NCBI GenBank assembly: GCA_946497035.1
Contig: CAMMIW010000002.1
Span: forward strand, 1-64,000
DNA: 64,000 nucleotides
DNA from: an uncultured Eubacteriaceae bacterium
GTDB lineage: Bacteria > Bacillota > Clostridia > Lachnospirales > CAG-274
Direction of reading: 5' to 3'
Below, piece after piece: positions 51,617 to 60,726 of the stretch; positions within the stretch are counted from its first letter, which is position 1, and each line of letters starts with the position of its first letter. The position numbers and the translations under genes are program-made. The notes beneath the pieces were generated by a model that worked only from the letters and a program-made list of their open reading frames with translations, was not told where the DNA came from and did not search any database.

Positions 51617-52573
51617 ATGTTAAAATTTTACAAAAGTTATATATACATTGTTATACTTATCATTTTAAGTATAATTTCACTTCAAATAGGTGTTAAGGAT
51701 TTTAGCCTTATTGGTGCTTTATTTAAAAATCCAGATGATGTATTTTTAGTAACAATTAGTAGATTACCTAGACTTTTGGCTATTATTATAACAGGTGCTG
51801 GCCTTAGCATAGCAGGGCTTATAATGCAAACTATAACAAACAACAAGTTTGTATCTCCATCTACCGCAGGCACTATGGAATGGTGCAAACTAGGTGTATT
51901 AATATCTATTTTGTTTTTTGGTGGCCAACATAAATTAATAAAAATATTCCTAGCTTTTATAATAGCATTAGTTGGTAACTTTTTATTTATGTTAATACTT
52001 AAAAATCTTAAGTTTAAAAATAGCCTTATGGTGCCCCTTATAGGTATGATGCTAGGTAACGTTGTTTCTGCTTTAACTAGCTTTATAGCCTATAAATATG
52101 AGATTATACAAAATATATCATCTTGGCTACAAGGTAATTTTTCTACCGTAATAAAAGGCAACTATGAAATATTATATTTAGGCATACCTACTGCCATAAT
52201 AGCTTACATATATTCTAATAAATTTACTATTGCTAGTATGGGAGAAGAATTTTCTATAAATTTAGGCCTAAACTATCAAAAAATAGTTACTATTGGTTTA
52301 GTTTTAGTATCTTTTATAACATCTCTTATTGTGGTTACAATAGGTAGTATACCATTTGTAGGGCTTATTATACCAAATTTAGTTTCTATGACAAAAGGCG
52401 ATAGCATAAGAAACACTATATTTGATATAGCTATACTTGGTGCTATATTTGTTTTAGCTTGTGATATTATAGGTAGAATAGCTATATATCCATATGAAAT
52501 AAGTGTTAGCACAATAATAAGTGTTTTAGGAAGCTTAATATTTTTATTTATACTATTTAAAAAAGAGAAATAA
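51617..52573 (+). CDS. FecCD-family iron-siderophore ABC permease 1
   Basis: Inner-membrane channel subunit of a siderophore importer. 318 residues from the ATG at 51617 with AGGGGG upstream (the frame opens 14 codons earlier without a site). About nine membrane segments; family motifs ISRLPRLLAIIITGAGLSIAGLIMQTITNNKF and IGSIPFVGLIIPNLV are visible. The SRLPR and GLIIP motifs match the FatD/CeuB/YclN type. First gene of a four-gene operon. Confidence 0.93.
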   Translation: MLKFYKSYIYIVILIILSIISLQIGVKDFSLIGALFKNPDDVFLVTISRLPRLLAIIITGAGLSIAGLIMQTITNNKFVSPSTAGTMEWCKLGVLISILFFGGQHKLIKIFLAFIIALVGNFLFMLILKNLKFKNSLMVPLIGMMLGNVVSALTSFIAYKYEIIQNISSWLQGNFSTVIKGNYEILYLGIPTAIIAYIYSNKFTIASMGEEFSINLGLNYQKIVTIGLVLVSFITSLIVVTIGSIPFVGLIIPNLVSMTKGDSIRNTIFDIAILGAIFVLACDIIGRIAIYPYEISVSTIISVLGSLIFLFILFKKEK

Positions 52574-52591
52574 TTGTAAAGGGAGTAAATT

Positions 52592-53542
52592 ATGTCAGAT
52601 AAAAAAAAGATTTTTATATTAACTATATTAGTTTTGATAGCCTGTAGTTTATTCTTATTTTTAGGTGTAAATAAAAATAATATGGGATATTTTTTACCTA
52701 AAAGAACCGTTAAAATTTTAGCTATATGTATATCTAGCTATTGTATAGGCTATTCTACAGTTAGCTTTCAAACTATAACAAATAATAGAATATTAACACC
52801 AAGTGTTATAGGGTTAGATTCTTTATATATGTTTTTGCAAACGGTTATTGTTTTCTTTTTTGGATCTAGAACTTTATCTATGATGAGTGGCTATGTTAAT
52901 TATTTTTTATCTATTGGTTTTATGATGTTTTTTTCTTTAATAATATTTATAGTATTATTTTTAAAAGAAAATAGAAATTTATACTTTTTAATATTAGCAG
53001 GTATGATTATAGGTAACCTTTTTGGAGGTTTAGCCACATTTATGCAAGTTATATTAGATCCTAACGAATTTTTAATTTTACAAGGAAAAATGTTTGCTAG
53101 TTTTTCTAATGTAAATGAAGAGCTACTTTTTGTAAGTATCTTAATTTTAATTGGTTTATTTATGCTAACTATAAAAGACTATAATAAACTAGATGTTTTA
53201 TCTCTTGGTAAAGATCAAGCTATAAATTTAGGTATAAATTATAATTATTTTGTTTTAAAAAATCTTATTGTTATAGCTGTTTTAGTTTCTGTTTCAACCG
53301 CTTTAACAGGGCCTATTACTTTTTTAGGAATATTAGTAGCAAGCATATCAAGAGAGCTTATAAAAACATATAAACATACATATAGAATATTATGTTCATT
53401 TTTAATAGGTTTTTTTGCCCTAGTTTTAGGCCAATTTTTAGTAGAAAGAGTATTTAGTTTTAATACAACAGTTAGCACAATTATAAACTTTATAGGTGGC
53501 GTATACTTTATATACCTTATATTAAAGGAGGCAAAAAGATAA
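52592..53542 (+). CDS. FecCD-family iron-siderophore ABC permease 2
   Basis: Second permease subunit (FatC/CeuC/YclO type), 316 residues, about nine membrane segments. Motifs: KRTVKILAICISSYCIGYSTVSFQTITNNRILTPSVIG and GPITFLGILVASISREL. GGGAG before the ATG. Its last base overlaps the first base of the ATPase gene, implying translational coupling. Confidence 0.93.
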   Translation: MSDKKKIFILTILVLIACSLFLFLGVNKNNMGYFLPKRTVKILAICISSYCIGYSTVSFQTITNNRILTPSVIGLDSLYMFLQTVIVFFFGSRTLSMMSGYVNYFLSIGFMMFFSLIIFIVLFLKENRNLYFLILAGMIIGNLFGGLATFMQVILDPNEFLILQGKMFASFSNVNEELLFVSILILIGLFMLTIKDYNKLDVLSLGKDQAINLGINYNYFVLKNLIVIAVLVSVSTALTGPITFLGILVASISRELIKTYKHTYRILCSFLIGFFALVLGQFLVERVFSFNTTVSTIINFIGGVYFIYLILKEAKR

Positions 53543-54300
53543 TGATAAAATTAAAAAATATAATAAAAAAATATGGTGAAAAACCTATTATAGATGATGT
53601 TTCTTTAGATATACCAAAAGGCCAAGTTATAGCTTTTATAGGTGCAAATGGAGCTGGTAAAAGCACCCTTATATCTATAATAAGCCGTACTTTATCAAAA
53701 AATAGTGGTGAAGTATATATAGATGATAAAGAGCTATCTAAATGGGACAATAATGAATTATCTAAAAAAATATCTATATTAAAACAATCAAACCATCTTA
53801 ATATAAGGCTTACTGTAAAAGAACTTGTAAATTTTGGACGATTTCCTTATTCTAAAGGGAAATTAACAAAAGAAGATAAAGATATTGTGGATAAAGCTAT
53901 AAAATATATGGGTATAGATCATTTGCAAGACAGATATTTAGATGAGCTATCTGGTGGACAAAAACAAATGGCATTTATATCTATGATTATAGCTCAAGAT
54001 ACCGAATATATATTTTTAGATGAACCGCTTAATAACCTTGATATGCACCATTGTGTTAAAATAATGAAAAATGTAAAAAGGTTAGCAAAAGAGATGAATA
54101 AAACGGTTATAATAGTTATTCACGATATAAATTTTGTATCTTTATATGCAGATCATATTATAGCTATGAAAGATGGCAAAATAGTAAAAAATAGCAAAAA
54201 AGAAGAAATTATTAAAGAGCCTATCCTTAAAGAGATTTATGGTATGGATATACAAGTAAAAAATATAGATGGGCAAAATATTTGTTTATATTATTCATAA
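53542..54300 (+). CDS. Iron-siderophore ABC transporter ATPase
   Basis: Energises siderophore uptake. 252 residues with Walker A GANGAGKST near residue 34, the Q-loop in ILKQSNH, signature LSGGQKQM, Walker B YIFLDEPLNNLD and the H-loop in VIVIHDINF. Similar to FatE/CeuD/YclP. GGAGG lies inside the end of the permease gene. Confidence 0.95.
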   Translation: MIKLKNIIKKYGEKPIIDDVSLDIPKGQVIAFIGANGAGKSTLISIISRTLSKNSGEVYIDDKELSKWDNNELSKKISILKQSNHLNIRLTVKELVNFGRFPYSKGKLTKEDKDIVDKAIKYMGIDHLQDRYLDELSGGQKQMAFISMIIAQDTEYIFLDEPLNNLDMHHCVKIMKNVKRLAKEMNKTVIIVIHDINFVSLYADHIIAMKDGKIVKNSKKEEIIKEPILKEIYGMDIQVKNIDGQNICLYYS

Positions 54301-54345
54301 AATAAAAAATTTTAATAAAATATAAATATAAAAGGAGAAGTTAAG

Positions 54346-55320
54346 ATGAAAAAATTATTAAAATTATCAGTTACATTTTTAATGGCTACAAGCTTATTTG
54401 CTTGCACAGCCAATACAGAAACAAAAACTAGCCAAACTAACACAGAAGTAAGCCAAGAGCAAGCAACAGATGAACAAATTACTATTTCTCACGCAAAGGG
54501 AGAAAGCACAGTAAAATTAAACCCTAAAAAAATAGCAGTTTTTGATATGAGTGCTTTAGATACTATACAAAAATTAGGCATAGATGGGGAATTTGCTTTA
54601 CCAACAAATGATATACCTTCATACATACAAGGCTTTGAAGATGCTACTAATGTAGGTAGCTTAAAAGAGCCAGACCTTGAGGGGCTTTATACTTTCGCAC
54701 CAGATGTTATATTTATGAGCGGAAGACAAGAAGATTTTTATGATGAACTAAACGAGATAGCTCCTACTATATTTGTAGGTTTAGATTATACAAACTATAT
54801 GGATAGCTTTAAAACAAATGTAACAAATATAGGTAAAGTATTTGGTAAAGAAGATTTAGCTTTAGAAGAATATAATAAAATTGAAGCTAAAATAGCAGAT
54901 GCTAAAGAAAAAACAGCAAATATTGAAGATAAAGCATTAATTATTATGACAACAGGCGGTAAATTAAAATATTATGGTGCTGGCTCAAGATTTGGTATTA
55001 TATATGATGAATTAGGCTTTAAAGAGGCTGATAAAGATAAATCTGGCGAAGCTCAAAGTGCTGATGGACACGGTGATGAAGTATCTTTTGAATACATTTC
55101 AAAAGTAAACCCTGATATATTATTTGTTATAGATAGAGATGCTGTAGTAGGTGGCGAAAATACTGCTAGTGCTACATTAGATAACGATTTAGTAAATAAT
55201 ACAAATGCTGTTAAAAATAATAAAGTAATAAACTTAAATCCTGAAGTTTGGTATATTTCAGGTGGTGGCTTACAGTCTGTTAATACTATGATAGATGAAG
55301 CTATGAGTGCATTAAACTAA
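54346..55320 (+). CDS. Siderophore-binding lipoprotein
   Basis: Captures iron-siderophore outside the membrane. 324 residues: lipoprotein signal with lipobox LFAC (Cys20), a Thr/Gln/Glu-rich tether, then a periplasmic-binding (TroA/FhuD-like) domain: KIAVFDMSALDTIQKLG, FAPDVIFMSGRQ, NVTNIGKVFGKEDLA, and LFVIDRDAVVGG. It resembles the petrobactin/catecholate binders YclQ, FatB and CeuA. AAGGAG nine bases before the ATG. Confidence 0.94.
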   Translation: MKKLLKLSVTFLMATSLFACTANTETKTSQTNTEVSQEQATDEQITISHAKGESTVKLNPKKIAVFDMSALDTIQKLGIDGEFALPTNDIPSYIQGFEDATNVGSLKEPDLEGLYTFAPDVIFMSGRQEDFYDELNEIAPTIFVGLDYTNYMDSFKTNVTNIGKVFGKEDLALEEYNKIEAKIADAKEKTANIEDKALIIMTTGGKLKYYGAGSRFGIIYDELGFKEADKDKSGEAQSADGHGDEVSFEYISKVNPDILFVIDRDAVVGGENTASATLDNDLVNNTNAVKNNKVINLNPEVWYISGGGLQSVNTMIDEAMSALN

Positions 55321-55324
55321 TTTT

Positions 55325-55355
55325 AAAAAATACCCCATAATTATGGGGTATTTTT
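55325..55355 (+). terminator. Terminator of the siderophore operon
   Basis: AATACCCCATAA and its complement form a perfect stem with no large loop, preceded by A-run and followed by TTTTTATTTTTG, five bases after the stop codon. Works in both directions. Confidence 0.92.
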
Positions 55356-55478
55356 ATTTTTGTTCTATAATAAATATTAGTATTTATATAAAATATAAAA
55401 GTGATAGGTAAGATTAAATATATATTAACTTTAGCTTTTCTTTTAAAGGACAATAATTAAAAAATAGATAAATAAAAT

Positions 55479-55517
55479 AAAGAGAATGTATTATATTTAA
55501 TATAAAACATTCTCTTT
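55479..55517 (-). terminator. Terminator of S-layer gene B
   Basis: Minus-strand AAAGAGAATG pairs perfectly with CATTCTCTTT across a 19-base AT loop, then ATTTTATTT. Relative to gene A a G-C pair is replaced by A-U and a G-U by A-U, so pairing is conserved. Confidence 0.85.
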
Positions 55518-56440
55518 ATTATTTATATAGCTTTTATATTACATAATTAATTATATAATTATTTATTAGCAGCAGCTAAAACATCATATAATTTAGACAT
55601 AATAGTAGCCATTTCTGCTCTAGTAACAGGTGCTGTAGGGTTTAATTTACCGTTGTTACCTGTTATAATTCCAGAATTAACTAATATAGCTACACTTTCT
55701 TGAGCATAAGGTGCTACTTTGCTTAAATCACTAAATTTGGATAAAGCTGTAGCATCTGTATTAACATTTAAGTTTAAGCTTTTTAATATTTGGCCTATCA
55801 TAACCATAGTATCTTGTCTAGAAATAATACCTTCTGGGTTAAACATACCGTTAGAACCATTAACAATACCATAAGTAGATGCTGCACCTACATATGGAGC
55901 ATAGTATGCGTTTGCACTAACATCTGTAAATTTACTATTGTTTTGTGGTGTTAAACCTAAAAGTTTTACAAGCATAATTGTTACATCTGCTCTTTTAGTT
56001 TGACCATTAGGTTGGAAATTACCATTTATACCATTAATAATACCTGCAGTAGATAATTTATCAATGTAAGATTTAGCCCAATGATCATCAGAAATATCTC
56101 CAAATGCTTTAGCTTCTCCTTCTACACTTGGTAAAGATATAACATCTAAGCTAAGTTGTTTATCTTCAACAACAGGAGTAGTTACATTATTATTGTTGTT
56201 ATTTTGGTTTTGGTTATTATTGTTATTAGCGTTGCTATTATCTACACTAGTACCAATGTTAGCACCGCTACCAGATGAACTTGAACCTGAAGAACCTGAA
56301 CCGCCTGAACCACTGCCAGATCCACCACCTGGTTTAACTTCTGTTGAAGAACTACCAGAACCAACAGTAACATTACTTGAGCTTGAACCATTAGCCGCAT
56401 TTATAGCATTATTTTTACTACTTGAATTTTCATTTGTTTT
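55479..56440. repeat. 3' inverted repeat copy B
   Basis: Counterpart of 45266-46213 in opposite orientation, covering the linker, three SLH repeats and terminator of S-layer gene B. Nearly all bases agree in the regions compared. Confidence 0.85.
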
Positions 56441-58771
56441 AATGCTAGTAACATTAGAAGCACCTTTAAATACATCACTAGGGATATTTACAGGAGTTTG
56501 TTTGTCTACACCACTACCTAAATCTACACTTTTAACACTTGAATTAGCAAAAGCACTAGCCCCTACTTTTGTAACTTTTGGGAAAGATAATGTATTAACA
56601 GATTTGTTATCTTTAAAGGCATTTGGTGCAATTTCTGTTACAGCATCTGTATGTCCTTGTAAAGCTTTATCATCAATATTTGTTAAAGGAGTTCCTGTAC
56701 CAATTTTAGTTAATGTATAATCTACACCACCTACATTAACTTTACCAGCACTAAAACTAACTGCACGAGAAACATCTCTTCTTGCTCTTCCTTTTGATCC
56801 AACTTTTTCAAAACCACTTAAAGCAACTGTTTTTGTACCTTCTGTAGATGTAATTTGGAAAGTATATTTATTATTACCACTTGTTACTTCTATAGTACTA
56901 CCTTGTTGTTGACCAACATTATTAGTAACAACTTTATCATCAAATTTAGCTAATTCTGTACCAGCATCATTTGTTATAGCATTACCTGTTTTACTGTAGC
57001 TAACTTTTACTTCTTGCCCTTGAGCAACAGGTGTTGTTAAAGTTAATGTTAATGTATTGCCTTTCGCACTAGTAGTAATTTCACTTAATTTTGTTACTAC
57101 ATTTGGTTGTCCATCAACTTTAACTGTAAAATCTGTAGCAGTTGGCTCACCAGCTGCCGCTTTGATATTTTCACTAAAAGTTAAAGTTATTTCAAGAGGA
57201 TTTTCATTATTTACAACCCCATCTGTAACAGTAGGTGCAACTGCAGGTTTAGCAATTGAAACAGTTACATTAGCATTACCTTGAGAAGTGCCAGCATCTT
57301 TAAGTTTATCTTCAAGTGCTTTTCTATCACCTTCTTGAGTACCTGTTTTTAATTCAATATTATATTTTTGACCATTAGTATCTTGTGATCCAAAAGCATC
57401 TTTTTGTATATTACCTAAATCTGCATTTTCATAACCTTTTAATGAAACATTAATTGCATCACTAGTTGAAGGGCTAGCTATTTCAAATGCTTTACTTCCA
57501 ATAGTCTTAACACCATCCATAGTGATAGTCCCTTGAGCTTTTATATTAGCACTTTCAAAAGCACTAGCACCTACATTAGTAATTGCGTCTGGAATTGTAA
57601 TATCATTTGTAATAGTTGCATTTTTAAATGTATCTGCTTCAATTTGTGTTACCCCACTACCAAAATTGAGTGTATCAATAGTACTACCTTTCATTTTAGT
57701 TTTTCCATTGTGAGTAAGTGTAGTTATTTTAGTATTATTGAAAGTACCTTCTATCATAGCATCTGTATTACTTTCTAAATTTAGATTAGTAATAGTATAT
57801 TTGTCAGAACTATTAACAGCAAATAAACCATCTACACCACCATTAAATGCTACTGGTAATTTTAACTCATTAATTGTATTTCCACCTGTGCCTGGCTTAA
57901 ATGAAGCTGCTGTAGTAAGTGTTGCAGTACCTGTAAATTCTAATAAAGTTGTAACATCAACATTGTTAAAAGAATTGGCTTTACTTGTAAATGTTGGAAG
58001 TTTTAAAGTACCATAGATACTTTTTTCTGTACCAGTTTCATCTGAAAATGCTTTACCATTTATTGTACCACCAGCTGCTCCACTCAAATCTATATTGCTG
58101 TCTGTACCTTTGATTCCTGCAAATGCTTTAGCTTCTACATTTATTTTACCTGATAATGTTAAAGCATTTGTAAGAGTAACCCCTTTAAAAGCATTTCCTT
58201 TAATAGTAAGCCCATTAGAATCATCAATAGTAAGAGCTGTACTAGATATTAAAGAACCATCAATAGTAGAAGGAGTAGCATAACCACTAAAATCTGGACC
58301 TGCTCCATCAGAAAGAGTAGCTACAGCTAAAGGATTTGTACCATCACCAATTTCTTCAATTTCAAATTTGAAAACATCTGTACTTCCATCCTGACTCTTT
58401 ACAACTAACTTATTAGTTTCTACAACACCCATAAAAGGTATATTTTGTCCATCTGTTGCAGTTTTTCCTGTGAACTCATTTCCAACAGTACCAAGTAATG
58501 TTACTGTACCATCATCTTGAGTACCTGTAGTAGTAGTTCCTTTATTTTTAACTTTGAATAATAACCCATCAGAAGTAACAATATAACTGCTTGTAGTAAT
58601 AGCGCTAACTAAACTAACTGGATTTGTAATACTAATAGAAACAGGTGCTGCCGCATATGCTTCTACAACACTACCTTTTACAACCCCACTAATAGCCGTA
58701 GTGCTGCCTAACATAACAGCCATACCAATAGCCATAGCCTTAATAACTTGGCTAGATAAATTTCTTTTCAT
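55559..58771 (-). CDS. S-layer protein B (SLH domains, BspA-like repeats)
   Basis: 1070-residue paralogue of S-layer protein A, in opposite orientation. Signal peptide 1-40 differs at about five positions. The central part (about 41-640) is homologous but strongly diverged, with BspA-like repeats (TFKNATITNDITIPDAITNVG, then SAFESANI) and a Swm_B/Ig-like domain (about 500-625; PLEITLTFSENIKA, TLTLTLTTPVAQGQEVKVSYS). F654-D666 contains GRARRD, the same dibasic site. The last 290 residues, a Ser/Gly/Asn linker and three SLH repeats (889-1070), match protein A with only two or three changes. Same promoter and leader as gene A. Confidence 0.9.
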   Translation of the reverse strand: MKRNLSSQVIKAMAIGMAVMLGSTTAISGVVKGSVVEAYAAAPVSISITNPVSLVSAITTSSYIVTSDGLLFKVKNKGTTTTGTQDDGTVTLLGTVGNEFTGKTATDGQNIPFMGVVETNKLVVKSQDGSTDVFKFEIEEIGDGTNPLAVATLSDGAGPDFSGYATPSTIDGSLISSTALTIDDSNGLTIKGNAFKGVTLTNALTLSGKINVEAKAFAGIKGTDSNIDLSGAAGGTINGKAFSDETGTEKSIYGTLKLPTFTSKANSFNNVDVTTLLEFTGTATLTTAASFKPGTGGNTINELKLPVAFNGGVDGLFAVNSSDKYTITNLNLESNTDAMIEGTFNNTKITTLTHNGKTKMKGSTIDTLNFGSGVTQIEADTFKNATITNDITIPDAITNVGASAFESANIKAQGTITMDGVKTIGSKAFEIASPSTSDAINVSLKGYENADLGNIQKDAFGSQDTNGQKYNIELKTGTQEGDRKALEDKLKDAGTSQGNANVTVSIAKPAVAPTVTDGVVNNENPLEITLTFSENIKAAAGEPTATDFTVKVDGQPNVVTKLSEITTSAKGNTLTLTLTTPVAQGQEVKVSYSKTGNAITNDAGTELAKFDDKVVTNNVGQQQGSTIEVTSGNNKYTFQITSTEGTKTVALSGFEKVGSKGRARRDVSRAVSFSAGKVNVGGVDYTLTKIGTGTPLTNIDDKALQGHTDAVTEIAPNAFKDNKSVNTLSFPKVTKVGASAFANSSVKSVDLGSGVDKQTPVNIPSDVFKGASNVTSIKTNENSSSKNNAINAANGSSSSNVTVGSGSSSTEVKPGGGSGSGSGGSGSSGSSSSGSGANIGTSVDNSNANNNNNQNQNNNNNNVTTPVVEDKQLSLDVISLPSVEGEAKAFGDISDDHWAKSYIDKLSTAGIINGINGNFQPNGQTKRADVTIMLVKLLGLTPQNNSKFTDVSANAYYAPYVGAASTYGIVNGSNGMFNPEGIISRQDTMVMIGQILKSLNLNVNTDATALSKFSDLSKVAPYAQESVAILVNSGIITGNNGKLNPTAPVTRAEMATIMSKLYDVLAAANK

Positions 58772-58850
58772 AATTTTAATACCTCCATAATTTTTATATA
58801 AAATATAAATTTACATTTATAATGTTACTATATAAAATAATTTTCGTCAA
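58652..58850. repeat. 5' inverted repeat copy B
   Basis: Inverted counterpart of 43053-43252: promoter, leader and signal-peptide codons of S-layer gene B. Confidence 0.85.
58822..58850 (-). promoter_or_regulatory. Promoter of S-layer gene B
   Basis: Minus-strand TTGACG (58850-58845), 17 bases, TAACAT (58827-58822), the same hexamers and spacing as gene A. Confidence 0.75.
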
Positions 58851-58891
58851 TAATCAATATATTACATATTTATTACAGTTTTATTAAATTT

Positions 58892-59566
58892 TTATAAAGA
58901 TATATCAACTAATATACCTTGCTCTATTAATTTAAAAGAACTATTTTTATTATAATCGCCACTATAATTAAAATAATAAGAAAAATCTTTAAAATTCATA
59001 TGATTAGACATAGGTTCTTTCATAAAATCACACATTTTATCATAAAAATCTAAATAAAATTTTTGAGCCTTTTCTAAGTCTATATTAGATTTTTTTATGT
59101 CCATATTATTTTTTAAGCTTAAAAACCCTGCATTAGATATATTTATTCCTATATCATTTAATGTAGAAATATTACTATCAACAATATTTTTTGTTTTTTC
59201 TAAAATATTTTTAAATCCACTACTATTTTCTGTATTTTCTTCTAAAAACCCTACAAATCTATTATATGTATGAGTAAAATCTTGAAAGCTTTCTTCTAGA
59301 TTATCTGTCGGCAAGCCATAATACATTTGTTCATATATACTATTTGCCGAATTTTTTAAACCATTAAAATTTGAAGATAGCTCAAACATATAAGATTTTA
59401 CGTTATCATTTAAAGCCTTATTTAAAAAATATGTTAATTCTGTATCTTTATACTGGCTAGCTTGTTTGCTATAGGCTTTATAAGGAGAGGTTTTACGCTC
59501 TCTAATTTTTTCTTTATCTAAAATAAAAGGTTTATAACTGTTATAATAGTGTAAAGTAGATATCAT
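58892..59566 (-). CDS. Unknown helical protein (FliD-like pattern)
   Basis: 224 residues, no signal peptide or membrane segment, predicted almost all helix. The stretch FTHTYNRFVGFLEENTENSSG followed by DIGINISNAGFLSLKNN is like the pattern in flagellar cap protein FliD (a coiled segment, then IGI...G.L.LD), but the rest does not match and no flagellar genes are nearby. I give no function. AGGAGAGG precedes the ATG. It follows the DUF1292 gene by about 30 bases in the same direction. Confidence 0.55.
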   Translation of the reverse strand: MISTLHYYNSYKPFILDKEKIRERKTSPYKAYSKQASQYKDTELTYFLNKALNDNVKSYMFELSSNFNGLKNSANSIYEQMYYGLPTDNLEESFQDFTHTYNRFVGFLEENTENSSGFKNILEKTKNIVDSNISTLNDIGINISNAGFLSLKNNMDIKKSNIDLEKAQKFYLDFYDKMCDFMKEPMSNHMNFKDFSYYFNYSGDYNKNSSFKLIEQGILVDISL

Positions 59567-59594
59567 ATGCCCCTCTCCTTTTCCACACTAATTA

Positions 59595-59990
59595 TTATTC
59601 CTCTTCATCATAATCATCATAGTCATAATCTTCTTCATCTTCAAAAAGATCTTCGTCAAATATATCAAAAAATGCATCTTCAACCATAGCAAATTCTTCT
59701 TCTGTTTCTATATTTAAAAGTTCAAACTCCTCTTCGCTATGCTCTAAATATTGGTATAATAAAACTTGATCATCACCAACAGGTAAAAGCGCTATATATT
59801 CTTTTTCTTCCACTTCAAATATTGATAATACACTACATTTTAATTCTTCATCATTTTCTAATAGTACTGTTAAATATCTTTCTTCATGATCATGGTGATG
59901 GCCTCCACAGCAGCCTTCGTGATGGTGGCTACCTCCACAACAATTATCTCCACCATGTCCCCCACAACAATTATGTTCTTTATCGCTCAT
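59595..59990 (-). CDS. DUF1292 protein with His/Cys-rich N-terminus
   Basis: 131 residues. The C-terminal domain (about 37-105; RYLTVLLENDEELKCSVLSIF, EYIALLPVGDD, EFELLNIETEEEF) is the DUF1292/YrzB family common in Firmicutes. The N-terminus (1-36) is unusual: five CC or CCGG clusters with HHH and GGHGG, a probable metal-binding tail. The last 20 residues are nearly all Asp, Glu and Tyr. Role unknown; the tail could store or buffer nickel, zinc or copper. AGGAGG before the ATG. Confidence 0.88.
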   Translation of the reverse strand: MSDKEHNCCGGHGGDNCCGGSHHHEGCCGGHHHDHEERYLTVLLENDEELKCSVLSIFEVEEKEYIALLPVGDDQVLLYQYLEHSEEEFELLNIETEEEFAMVEDAFFDIFDEDLFEDEEDYDYDDYDEEE

Positions 59991-60065
59991 AAAAATCCTC
60001 CTTCATTTAGTTATTTTATCCTTTAATAATTTAATTATATCACATCTTTTACCATATTTCTATAT

Positions 60066-60623
60066 TTATTTTAAATTAAATACCTCATCTTGAACTTGTT
60101 TTTTAATATCTTCTTCATTTTCAACTTTTGGCATATTATCTAAAGATGTAAAGCCAAAATATTTTAAAAAATAATCAGTAGTGCCAAATATAATAGGCTT
60201 ACCTATCGTATCTAGCCTTCCTTTTTCTTCTATAAGCTCATATTTTATAAGGCTATTTATAGCGTGCTCACAGCTAACCCCTCTTATATATTCTATTTGT
60301 GATTTTGTTATAGGCTGTTTATATGCAACAATAGCCAAAGTTTCTAAAAGGGTTTGAGATATATTCTTTTTTTGAGGTACGTTATATAAATTTTTTACAT
60401 AGGTAAAATATTGTGGATTGGTGCACATTTGGTAGCTATTATCTACCTTTATTATTTTTATGCCCTTTTCTTCTTCTTCATAGTTTTGTATAATTTTTTC
60501 TATTATTTTTTTAGTTTCATTTTCTTTTTTCCCTATTACATTTGATATATCTTTTAAAGACACAGGCTCACCTTTTGCAAAAAGGATTGCTTCTATTATA
60601 CCATATATTCTTTTTTCTTCCAT
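60066..60623 (-). CDS. scpB: Segregation and condensation protein B
   Basis: Winged-helix partner of SMC and ScpA in chromosome condensation. 185 residues with IIEAILFAKGEPVSLKDIS at the N-terminus, LLETLAIVAYKQPITKSQIEYIRGV in the middle and KPIIFGTTDYFLKYFG near the C-terminus, all family hallmarks. Follows scpA after 97 bases that contain a hairpin, so it may be attenuated relative to scpA. Confidence 0.95.
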   Translation of the reverse strand: MEEKRIYGIIEAILFAKGEPVSLKDISNVIGKKENETKKIIEKIIQNYEEEEKGIKIIKVDNSYQMCTNPQYFTYVKNLYNVPQKKNISQTLLETLAIVAYKQPITKSQIEYIRGVSCEHAINSLIKYELIEEKGRLDTIGKPIIFGTTDYFLKYFGFTSLDNMPKVENEEDIKKQVQDEVFNLK

Positions 60624-60705
60624 AAATAATCTCCTAAGTTTATTATATTAAAAGGTTTTATAGTAAATGTTTAAATAATATTATAAAAAGAACCTATTAA
60701 AATAT

Positions 60706-60726
60706 TGCTAGAGCTTTGCCCTAGCA
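60706..60726 (-). terminator. Weak hairpin over the scpA stop codon
   Basis: TGCTAG (60706-60711) and CTAGCA (60721-60726) with an inner GC pair form a short stem containing the scpA stop; minus-strand AATATTTTAAT follows. Possible attenuator between scpA and scpB. Confidence 0.4.

Noticed and set aside
58892-59566. Flagellar cap protein FliD
   Set aside because: Only a short pattern is similar, length is far below FliD and no flagellar genes are nearby.
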